64,000 nucleotides of DNA from Pleurostoma richardsiae (Eukaryota; Ascomycota; Sordariomycetes; Calosphaeriales; Pleurostomataceae), in assembly GCA_030052745.1 (NCBI GenBank), contig JANBVO010000022.1:434001-498000 (forward strand). Direction: 5' to 3'. The notes under the pieces were generated by a model. The model was not told the origin of the DNA and ran no database searches. It saw nothing but the letters and a program-made list of their open reading frames with translations. This document shows, piece by piece, positions 1-8,732 of the stretch (position 1 is its first letter; each line of letters opens with the position of its first letter). The translations under genes were made by a program, and so were the position numbers.

Positions 1-125
1 CTGCTGTTCAGTTGCCCACCACCCGCGGGTATCGCAAGCAGCAAGCCCCGACCGGCGCTGGCCCGTATGCGAGAAAACACTCCTCCGCGCCGCTCTCATT
101 CTATGCCGTCGATTCGTCGCGGGGA

Positions 126-687
126 CTACCGGTCCTTGTAGACCTTCGGCTTCCACCCTTCTTTCGTCTCGGCCTCAGCCTCAACTTTCTCCTGTATCGG
201 CTTGACCTCTGCCTCGATCCGTTCTCGCGCTCTCAACACCTTGCTCTGGAGGTAGAAGCTGCCGCCTTTCTGGGGGTCGTTCGCATCAAACAGCTTCTTG
301 AATCGCGACATGACCTCCTCCATATCTGCCTCACCGCCCTTCGGGGGCTTTACGTTAAGGATGTTGCACGCCTCTTGCAGCGTCATGCCGCTCGATAAGT
401 TCGCCCGGCTGCCGGCGACGGCGCCGCCGGCCTTCGCTTGCGCGCGCGCGTATTGTGAGGATGCGGATGCCTGCTTATAGGCTTCGGCGAAGGCCCGCCC
501 GAGGACGCGGGAGCCGATCATGACGACCTGGGTGATAAGTCGGTGTGCCTGTACGGTTGCGACGAGGTTAGCAGAGCCGTGCTTCCCAGCTGGTCCGAGG
601 TCGCTCCGGCGCTCGACGGCATCGCGCCACCAGCGAGAGCTCTGACAGCGTGAGAAAAGAGACAGAAGACGTGGATAAGCTCACCAT
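126..687 (-). CDS. PAM16: Mitochondrial import motor subunit Pam16/Tim16
   Basis: J-like co-chaperone of the presequence translocase-associated motor, acting on the matrix side of the inner mitochondrial membrane, where the family pairs with Pam14/Tim14 to control mtHsp70 during protein import. Spliced model: exon 1 is only the ATG (685-687), intron 549-684 (GTGAG donor, CTAAC branch, TACAG acceptor), exon 2 126-548, giving 141 aa. Splicing adds AHRLITQVV in front of MIGSRVLGRAFAEAYKQA, which is the conserved Pam16 N terminus. The frame alone would start ten residues too late. The J-like region lies at about residues 55-115 (LQEACNILNV, then FDANDP in place of the HPD of true J proteins). The C-terminal tail is charged. 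Length is normal for the family. It shares an upstream region of about 0.6 kb with the YIP1-family gene on the other strand. Identity is secure; the one-codon first exon is inferred. Confidence 0.93.
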
Positions 688-1281
688 TGTGACTTTAGTT
701 GAGTGCGGTGGTCGTCCAATCCTCCCAAATGTAGCGTCGCCAGAAGTTGTGCAGGAATGGAGGAAGAGGGAAGCTGTCGCCTCTTCGTTGCTCAAAGAAA
801 CCACGAGAATGGCCCCATATCCCAGTGAGGCAACGGCTGTCGAAAAATTATGGCTGCGCTGCCGGAAAATTGCCGATCGGCCGGAAGCTGGAACATCTGT
901 GGCGCCGCTACTTCGCGCGCGTCCAGTCAGTCCGAGTTCCTTAAATTAAGCGCCAGGCGAGGCGCCGCTCCAGCCACAGATCGTCGTCATTCCCTTTCAC
1001 GGTGCCTTTTTGCTTGTGCTTTGACTCCTCAGGCAACTAGAAATCGATCCTAGCTGCTTCTGTGGTTAGGAGCTCTCAGCATCTATCTGGGCTAATCAGA
1101 AGAAGCAAGATCGCAACTTTGAGCTCTGGGGAAGCTGTCCTTTTCGGCCAGCCACTCTCACTGCGCGCCACCTATTCCCACCGCTTCTCGATCAGTCGCT
1201 CGCTTTATTTCCGTTCTGTCAATATCACCATCTTAGAATCAAAGGCGACAAGCTCCTGCATCTCGACTCGTTTCCTCGAAC
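688..1281. promoter_or_regulatory. Shared divergent promoter region, PAM16/YIP1
   Basis: About 594 bp between the start codons of two divergently transcribed conserved genes. It must hold both promoters and 5' UTRs. I see no gene, no clear TATA box and no long repeat. The last 150 bases before the plus-strand ATG are pyrimidine-rich, which is common upstream of fungal start sites. Confidence 0.55.
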
Positions 1282-2336
1282 ATGTCCCAGTACTACGGGG
1301 CGCCGAACAGCAACCCGGCCTACGCGGCTGCCTCCCCGCAAAATCTACAGTTCTACCAGTCCACATACTCGCCAGGTGTACCAGGCCGTGCGACCCCATC
1401 ACAAGGCTCTTATGGCTACGGGGGCCCGTCCTCGGGGGGATACGGCGGCGCGGCCGGCTTCAATTCTGGCTTCGGTCCCGCCGCAGGCGTCTCGGGGCGC
1501 ATGGGCGAACAGGGCGGCCTCAGGACCGGCTGGATCGCGGCGTTCTCCACGGAAGGCTACGACGGCGAGCCTCCACTGCTGGAGGAACTTGGCGTGAACT
1601 TCGATCACATACGGGCTAAGGTAAAGTCTTCTACACCGCACCCCCCGCTTGCCAGTCCCTTTGCATATGATCACGTTCCCGCTGACCACCCCGGCAGACG
1701 CTCGCCGTGCTCAACCCCTTCCAGCGAATCGACCAACACCTCATGGACGATAGCGACCTCGCGGGCCCCATCATCTTCTTCCTCGCCTTCGGCTTCTTCC
1801 TTCTCTTCTCCGGCAAGGTCCACTTTGGCTACATCTACGGCCTCGCCCTGCTGGGCTCCATCGCCCTGCACTGCATCCTCTCCCTCATGTCCCCTTCCGA
1901 CGCGCCCACGCCGGTATCTCAGTCCTCCTCCGGCCCGCCCTACTCCTCGCCGACCCCCTCCTACCCCGAGAACCCCGCCACCGCCGGCGGGCCCTCCTCC
2001 CAGGCCGGCGGCGACGGCAGCAAGCCGCAGCACCTCTCCTCGACGCTGACCTTCCCGCGGTCGGCCAGCATACTGGGCTACTGCCTGCTTCCGCTGGTGA
2101 CCACGAGCCTCGTGGGCGTGGTCATGCCCATGGACACGCCGCTGGGCATCGTCATGACCATCGCGGCCATCATGTGGTCCGTCTACAGCGCCTCGGGCAT
2201 GTTCTGCGCCGTGGCGAGGATGCGCGGGATGCGCGGCCTGGTCGCGTACCCGCTGGCGCTGTTCTACGTCGGGTTCGGCATCATGGCCGTGTTCAGCAGC
2301 CGCGGCAGCGGGAGCATGGGCGGGTTGAGGGGCTAA
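1282..2336 (+). CDS. Yip1-domain Golgi/ER membrane protein (YIPF5-like)
   Basis: Member of the Yip1 family, multi-spanning proteins of ER-Golgi membranes that bind Rab/Ypt GTPases and Yif1 and act in vesicle budding and fusion. Two exons: 1282-1620 and 1698-2336, intron 1621-1697 (GTAAAG...GGCAG), phase 0, product about 325 aa. Residues 1-75 are a Gly/Tyr/Ser/Pro-rich cytosolic tail (YGYGGPSSGGYGG), typical of the family. The motif PPLLEELGVNFDHI precedes the intron and TLAVLNPF follows it, as in Yip1 proteins. Five hydrophobic segments follow: GPIIFFLAFGFFLLF, FGYIYGLALLGSIAL, ILGYCLLPLVTTSLV, VMTIAAIMWSVYSA and YPLALFYVGFGIMAVF. A Pro/Ser/Gly-rich insert of about 40 residues sits between segments 2 and 3, probably lineage-specific. 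Family assignment is firm; the exact paralogue (Yip1 rather than a related YIPF) is likely but not proven. Confidence 0.88.
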
Positions 2337-3295
2337 AGACGTGAAGAGGGGGGTTTGTGGGTGGTATCTCGGTTTAGGGAAAAGCTCTCGCTGGCTGGGG
2401 GAACTTGGAGTATAGGCAACCTTGCATCCGAAGATATCGGAGCCGCGCAAGATAGCCCTTGGAGACAACTTGAGGCGTCTGGTTCAAAACGAGGACTCTA
2501 CGGGGATTCCTGGAAAGTGGGACCAGCCCGTCATCACTACCTATTTAACGAGTTTTCCGGCGACGTGTAAAGAGGACATCGTGCCAGCCAAGTGACGCCC
2601 AGGGGCGGGAGGCATAGGCGCAATCAACTTGGCAGACGGTGGCAGGATGATAAAAAATCACATCTGTACAGTAGCATCACCATCATCACGGAGCGACCTG
2701 ACCGTGGCTGTTTCGCCATGCAAGAGAAATACAAGTTTAGCAAAAATCACCGTCCATTCGCTTAGCAGTCTACCCAGCGTCTTTTTCCGTACCAGGCCAA
2801 TGCCGCGGAGAAGCGTGGGCACTTAAGCAAAGCCCATGCTCGGGGGAGAGGAAAGATGTATACTATTATTACAAGAGATGGCAAACCCAGGCCGCGGACC
2901 ACCCGGCCTAATCTTCTCTCCTCTCCTTGGAAGATCATCCTAGCCTGACCACAAGAACCGCCCCCGTCCGTATCCCTCCCCTTTTCTCGAAGGCACTCTC
3001 CCCATGGTGCGAAAACAAAAAAACCAGTTTCACTATTTCTCGAGCATCTGCTCGACTTTTAAAGATCGCAGAGCCGTAAATGCAGCAAGTCCGGTTGTAC
3101 ACGGCGCTGTGTCGGTGATCCGAGTGATGTTGTTGCCAAACGGTGGAGTTCCTGGTGAAGCTGCCATTTCTCCATGACCTCGATCATGATCCTGGATCCG
3201 GTGGTATTTCTTCTAAAATCCAACTGTCGTGGGCAGCAGACCGACCATGAACCCTAAAGAGAGCTGCCGTGTCTCATTCAGGGACGACTCAGCCA
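2337..3295. other. Convergent 3' intergenic region
   Basis: 959 bp between the stop codons of the YIP1-family and RCC1 genes, which point at each other. It should hold both 3' UTRs. No coding frame, tRNA or repeat is supported. Confidence 0.5.
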
Positions 3296-5361
3296 CTAAT
3301 TGGCGCCGTTGACGCCGTTCGTCATGGGCGTGTCCTCATCCACGGAGGCTAGAATAGAGAACTGGCCACCACACCCAGCATAGACAAGCTTCTTGTCTCT
3401 AACAGCGGAGTTGTCGACTAGCGCGGGCGTCTCGATGTCATCGGTCGTTCCCTGACCGGTCTGGTAGTTGGTGGAGAACCCCCACGAGTAGGCCTGTCCA
3501 GCACTTGTAAGGGCAAAGCTGTTATCTGTGCCCGCCGCGACGCTGATAGCGTTAGAAACGCCTGTATGATTGTTAGTAAGTGTGAGAAATTGAACTCGGT
3601 GGCGGTAAGACGTACCTTCGAGGACTGTAGGTTTCATGAGGATCCGAGGAAATCCGCGAGCGTCATAGATCGCATTGTCGTGGTTGAGGTAGCTCTTGGG
3701 CACACCACACTGACCGCCGTCGACACGGCCCCAGGTGATGACCTTGCCATCATCAGTGCAAGCCAGCGAGTGGTGCTCTCCGCCGACAATATCAATAATC
3801 TTGTGGCCTGAAAGAGCCTTGATGTACGTGGCCTCAAGGACGCATGCGTCGTCTTCTCCAGCACCCTCCTCGATGGCGAGCTCGCCAAAATTGTTGAGAC
3901 CCCAAGCGTAAACCTGACCCTTCTTGTCCAGGGCGAAACTGTGGTAGGAGCCGCAAGCGAGCTTCTGGACATGGACGCCGCGCTTGAGGCCAACGCCACC
4001 AGGTCGCAGAGCAGATTCCTTGATATCACGCAGGACGCAACGGCGGCCAAGCTGATTCTGCTCAGGGCAGCCCCACGTAAGGACCTTGCCCTTGTTATCC
4101 AGAGCCATGACATGATTCGAGCCGCAAGCCAACTGCACAACCTTCTTCGGCTCGGGCAGCAGAGTGGGAATCATCTGCACCGAAACCTCTGGGGAGAAAC
4201 CGAGGACACCGTCACTAGCCTGTGCTTCGTTAGCGATTGTTTTGTAAGTCAACCAAGAGATCCATCTCGTACTCTGAAAGTGCCCCATCCGTAGACCCGG
4301 CCATCCTCAGTCAGTGCAAAAGAGGCGCTGTCACTAGCAACGACCTGCACGAACTTGGTGCCCGGGGCAATGCCGGAAGTATTCACCTCAGTTGGCGTGC
4401 TCTCTCTGGGGTTAACTCCCGTGTCATCATCATCATCGTCGTCTTCATCCTCCTCATCCTCCGGCGCGTCTGCGTCGCGGAGTCCGCCGTCCCAGGTGGT
4501 TTCTCGTCCAAGAGCCCCCTGATCGTTCACGCCCCAGGTTAAGATCTTGTTATCCTTGGTCAGAGCAACAGCATGCATGCCACCACAGGCAATCTGGACG
4601 ACGCCGACATCCTTCGAGGATAGAAGAGGGTTCAGTCGCGGACGCTTGACATCGATGGGCATCTTGCCCCCGATTCTCTTGCTGCCCATGCCCAATTCAC
4701 CGGAGCTGCCCTCGCCCATTACAAAGATTTGCAAGACTGCATCGGGTGCGCTGTTGATCTTCACGCCAATCTTGGGGAAGGTAATCTTGGGCCTGGTAGG
4801 CTTGGGTGATGCAGCCTTCTTCGCGGCCGCGGCAGTCTTAGTCTTCTTAACCGGAGGCTCTTCGCTCTTCTCCTCAGCTTCCTCGGGTGTCTCCTCGGAC
4901 TCTTCATCTTCTTCACGCTTCCGCTTTCCGTTCACTTTCAGCGCGGCAGGCTTCGCGTTCTCTTTGTCGTCTTCAGGCGCGGGTGTGGCCTTCTTCGCCG
5001 GGACAGCCGACTTCTTGGCTGCAGTGGGTTTCTTCGCAGCCGGCTTCTTCGCAAGGGCTGTTTTCTTCGTGACGGGGGCCGCCTTCTTCTCTTCAACGGT
5101 CACCTTTGCGGTTGCAGTCTTCTTCAGGGCAGCGCCAGCCTTCGTCTTAGGTTGCTCCGGCTCCTCACCAATTTGGTCGACGTCATACTCGTCCTTGGTC
5201 TTACGCTTCCGCGTCGTGTTTGCAACGGGCTTCTCAGGTATAGGAGGTTTAGCGGCAGGCTTCGCAGCTGGAGCTTTCTTGACAACTGCGGCCTTGGTCG
5301 GTTTTGCCGTCGCCTTCTTTGTGGCAGGGGCAGTCGCGGTGGCAGCCTTCTTCGGCGCCAT
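3296..5361 (-). CDS. RCC1/Pim1-type Ran guanine nucleotide exchange factor
   Basis: Seven-bladed RCC1 propeller protein of the kind that loads GTP on Ran at chromatin (S. pombe Pim1, human RCC1), so probably nuclear and needed for nucleocytoplasmic transport and mitosis. Exons: 4273-5361, 3616-4219, 3296-3561; introns 4220-4272 (53 nt) and 3562-3615 (54 nt); about 652 aa. Residues 1 to about 200 are Lys/Ala-rich tracts (KKATAKPTKAA, KKTALAKKPAAKK) with acidic blocks, fitting an NLS/chromatin-binding tail. The propeller starts near residue 210 at IFVMGEGSSGELGMG and continues with repeats such as ACGGMHAVALT, LTWGVNDQGALGR, VYGWGTFR, ACGSNHVMALD and GGEHHSLACTDDG. An acidic loop (EDEEDEDDDDDDD) interrupts one blade. 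The start at 5361 is chosen because upstream in-frame residues look like 5' UTR. Splicing joins WGTFRASDGVLGF, as the family requires. The second intron keeps the frame even if retained. Confidence 0.9.
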
Positions 5362-6128
5362 TGTGATCAGCTGATCGCGAGGAGGATAGAAAGAGGATCT
5401 GGGGGGGCAATGTGATAGACTTGAGAGAGATTCGTGGATCTGTGATGAATATCCACAGCTCTGATGGATTGACTGATGAGGAGAGCTTGAAGGGGTGCCG
5501 CTGAGCCGTTGGGGGGGAGAAAGAGGCTGTGGCAGTGGGAAGAGAAATTTTGGGTGTGAGACGCGAGCTGGTGTGAGGTGCCTATCCTCTCGTGTTATTG
5601 TTGCGCCAGAATAGGTGCCGGATCCGAGAAAATGGCCACACCGCCCTGGGAACAATACTTTTCCTCGTTGGTTTCGGCCGGCAGAAAAAGGCGGACATCT
5701 AAGCGCTAAGGAGCTTGGGCCAGGGGAACAATGAGATCGTTTTCCCTGATGACGTTATTGTACTCGAGAGGCGAGATGCACGCGTTCTCGAAGCGACCAG
5801 TTCTTTATCCTCGCATTGTCCTATTCAGAGCTGCCTCTTTGAGCCGTTCCAGAGCGAGAATATTAGTTTACGAGGTGACGGACAAACGGACCCTCCTCTG
5901 TGCTACGGAGTACAGCCAGCCACCCATCCATCCATTCATCCATCCACAGAGCGCCCCTCTAGAAGTGTGGAATGCACCTGAACCCTGTTGCCTCAGGTAA
6001 CTCGTTCCACCCTGATAGAAAGAGGGCATATACGGAGTAGACGCCGCAAGATCAGATGGCAAACCATGCAGTGTATCCATTGAACTTCCCAACGTGAAAA
6101 TGGATGTGGTCCAGTTCCGTACAACCTA
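5362..6128. other. RCC1 upstream region with CATC microsatellite
   Basis: 767 bp between the RCC1 start and the 3' end of the next minus-strand gene. It holds the RCC1 promoter and 5' UTR. The (CATC)n-type simple repeat lies at about 5925-5956 (CCATCCATCCATTCATCCATCC). The palindrome-like 9-mer TACGGAGTA occurs at 5904-5912 and again at 6031-6039. No gene is seen. Confidence 0.5.
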
Positions 6129-6875
6129 TCATGGTCTTACGTGCCGCGGCTTTCTCTTCCTCCACCTGCCCCCGCGCCCGGCCGGAGCTTCACCAGCAGT
6201 TCGGAGGCGATCTTGTTGCTCCCGGAGTCGAGCAGGGACAGGGTTATGCTCAGGTGTGCGCCTTCTGAAGAGTTCCCAGCGGAATGCTCTGCTGAAAAAT
6301 TCGAGAGGATTGTCGAGGAACGCTTGAGCTTGCAACACGGCAAAGGATCCAAGGCTGCAGAGTTGTTCTTTCAACCAGCGGACATTGCCGTAGACAGGCT
6401 GGCAGTCGGACCGTTGAATAGACAAGCCCAATGATGTTGCCATAATACAGAGAGCAGTCCCAAGGATCAGCAAGAAGCGCAAGGGGTCGAGAAGAGCCAG
6501 TCGGATGCCCTTCCGCGCATGGGTGAAGAGGCTCGCCAAGTTGCGGGCATGGCAACAGGCCACAAGGTCGGTGAAAAAGTCGACAATTTCGCGGATTGTG
6601 ATGGCCACGGCATTGTTCCAGATCCATACTAGCTCATATCCAACAGCGTATAATACCTAATAGGGCGCTGAGAAAAGATATGCGAGGTATCCGAGGGGTT
6701 GGGCCGGGAAACACCAGATGAGAAGTATCAGAATGCCGTAGATAATCCGGAGAGCCATGATGCGGACTATGTCACAATCGCCGCTGGAGACGCAAAACTC
6801 TGGCGAAACATCATTGCTCCATAGCCAGCGGATGAACTCTTTAAGAGGCATCCCGCCAACCGTCCATGAATCCAT
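6129..6875 (-). pseudogene. Multi-spanning membrane protein gene with in-frame TAG
   Basis: I do not recognise the family. From the ATG at 6875 one frame stays open to the stop at 6129 (249 codons) except for a single TAG at codon 73 (6657-6659). The first part has a hydrophobic stretch (IYGILILLIWCFPAQPLGYLAYLF). The readthrough continues directly in the same frame with VLYAVGYELVWIWNNAVAI and a second hydrophobic segment (LRFLLILGTALCIMATSLGL), ending in a basic Arg-rich tail. Coding character on both sides of the TAG in the same frame suggests one gene broken by a nonsense mutation. I tested nearby GT/AG pairs: the only one placed exactly at the stop would give a 28-nt intron, too short and still leaving TAG, and longer ones shift into a frame without membrane character. 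Alternatives: a sequencing error, readthrough, or two small genes. The TAG could arise from CAG by a C-to-T change at CpA, the RIP-preferred context. Confidence 0.5.
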
Positions 6876-6962
6876 ATCCGAAACGCCTTGTCCTATGGTA
6901 TAAGCCGACCCCCAAGAACAATCCGTACGCCCCCCCTTTTGAGCAACCGAACAAGTACGGTT

Positions 6963-7511
6963 TTATTTCTTCGTGGTGAAGTCGACCTCGTTCTCGGAAG
7001 GGTTGTAGGCGCCGTCGGCGGCCTTCTCGCAGGTGCAGGCGTCTGTAATCGGGGTTAGCTCAATGACGGCATATCTCTCGGCTGCAAGACATACCGGCAG
7101 GTCGAGCACCACACTGGCAAGCACCTCCAGCAGGCTTGGTGTTCTCAGCAGGGGCTCTGTCGCAGGTACACTCTCCGGCGGGGCGGGCGCGGCAGGAGCA
7201 GCGAGGGCCAGCGACGGTGTTCTCAGCCGCAGCCTTGTCGCAAGTGCAGTGGAGGGCAGATTGCTGACCACAGGAGCACTTGGCTTGCTGGGCTAGGCGT
7301 AGGGATGCAGCGTTAGCAGGGCTCCTTGGAAACTCTTGGTTGCGGGCGGAGATATGATGGCAAGGAACGTCGACAAGAGGTGAGATGGAGAAGACCAGAA
7401 ACACCCAGAAAGGTAATAAACATTCGCAAGAGGTCTTTTCGACTTACCACAGACACAGGCGCCTGAGCTCTTGCCGCAGCAAGTCGACGGGTGTGCAGCT
7501 ACAGCGGCCAT
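6963..7511 (-). CDS. Small Cys-rich CxC-repeat protein (DUF7871-like)
   Basis: Conserved small fungal protein of unknown function with metallothionein-like composition. Three exons: 7448-7511, 7095-7292, 6963-7042; introns 7293-7447 and 7043-7094; 113 aa. Splicing restores a regular series of Cys pairs: TCCGKSSGACVCAQQAKC, CSCGQQSALHCTCDKA, GPRCSCRARPAGECTCD, ACQCGARPADACTCEKA. There are about six CxC units, with repeated (D)(K/R)A.AENT linkers between them. The C terminus is hydrophilic (NPSENEVDFTTKK). The CxC spacing suggests metal binding, probably Zn or Cu, but that is inference. It resembles a protein family common across Pezizomycotina that I recall as DUF7871. No signal peptide or membrane segment is present, so it is probably cytosolic or nuclear. 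All introns have GTAAGT or GTATGT donors and fit the phase, so the model is strong even though the role is unknown. Confidence 0.85.
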
Positions 7512-8732
7512 TTTTGATGTGATTTGACGGTGTGGGGTAGAGTTTAAGCTGTAGGTCTTGAATGCTTCTCGAGAGCGATCCAAGTCTTTTTGAACAGCGG
7601 AATATGCAACCTCACGAGACGGGTTGTGCGAGGAGGTTGGGAGGAGTGAATTAGGTGGAAAGGTAGATTGCTTGAAGAAAATCGTGAAGTGTCGTACGGC
7701 GTTGAGCGTGAGAAGCCCGGTATTTATGTAGCCAGGCAGCTTCAAAGGTTCGGCTGGAGCTCGAACCACGTCTGGAGGAGAGCAAGCAGGAAGATGGTCA
7801 TCACATTAAAGCTGATTGGCCACAGATAATCAAGCTCGATCTCCAGCCAATAAGAAACTCTCCAATTGTCTTTACACTCCCCCTGCTTTTGACCACTGTG
7901 GCGACTGTGGGTTCTCGAGCTCTGGACTCCCCCATCCGGTATGTAACAGAAACAGCGTGGTACGAGTTCTCGGGTGACAACGGCTGCACGACTCTTCGCT
8001 GCTCTGAGGAACAACAAGTGAGGGACATCGGTTTCCCAGGTCTCTCAAAGAGAAGCACCGTGCATGGTGAGAAAGCACCTCACTGATCTGGCAGCAAGTT
8101 CTGTCAAACCAAACATGAATGAGTTGCCTACCCAGGGCAGGTATCGAATGCAAATATTCATATCATGCTGTCAGCCAATGTCACTTTCAGTCTTACTCCG
8201 TACTCCGTACTCCGTATAACTACGGAGTATGGCTCAGGGAAATGGGGAAACTCGAAGCTGCAGTCAGCCGCACACGTCACCCCCAGTTGTGCTAGCGCTG
8301 AATCAGGGCCCGTCGACCGTGAACTGCGAGGTTGGTGCTTCGAGTCCACCCGAGCGAGTCCACCAGTGCTTTTTTGCCTGTATTTTGGTCTGTTCCGTCA
8401 TATTTGTCGGCACCGCCTGCAAGAGCGCAGAATGGAAGTCTGTGTCTGAATTATCATATTTCTCTCAAAAGTATTGAACATTGTAAGATTTGACCTAATT
8501 GCTCTAATCCGACGTTAACAGCGCTGAAAGGGAATGGGCAATTCCTTATGTCCGCTGTAAACTCCGCCATCGCTGAAGCCAAGCCCTGTAGTTAGCGCGG
8601 ACAGAAGCTCAGACATCAGTTCCCGACTTGAGGTAGGGATCAAAACCCATAAGCAGCGTAGCGAGGCCTTCTCAGACAGTACCTGCATACGGAAAGGCAT
8701 CTCTACTATGTACATGTCTCCTCCCCTGAAGG
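7512..8732. promoter_or_regulatory. Divergent intergenic region with TACTCCG repeat
   Basis: 1,221 bp between the start of the Cys-rich gene (-) and the start of the Zn2Cys6 regulator (+), so both promoters lie here. Apart from the repeat at 8194-8230, listed separately, nothing coding is supported. Confidence 0.45.
8194..8230. repeat. Triple TACTCCG direct repeat plus inverted copy
   Basis: Three head-to-tail copies of the 7-mer TACTCCG (8194-8214) are followed after a few bases by the reverse complement TACGGAGTAT (8221-8230), so the unit can fold as a short hairpin. The same core, TACGGAGTA, occurs singly at 5904-5912 and 6031-6039. Confidence 0.8.

Noticed and set aside
4547-5374. 275-codon plus-strand frame with Phe/Ala-rich hydrophobic runs
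   Set aside because: Complement of the Lys/Ala-rich tail of RCC1 (GCC/AAG antisense to GGC/CTT), so the hydrophobicity is an artefact.
6609-6656. A 28-nt GT...AG segment next to the TAG of the membrane-protein frame, treated as an intron
   Set aside because: Too short for a fungal spliceosomal intron, and removing it does not eliminate the TAG, which lies just before it.
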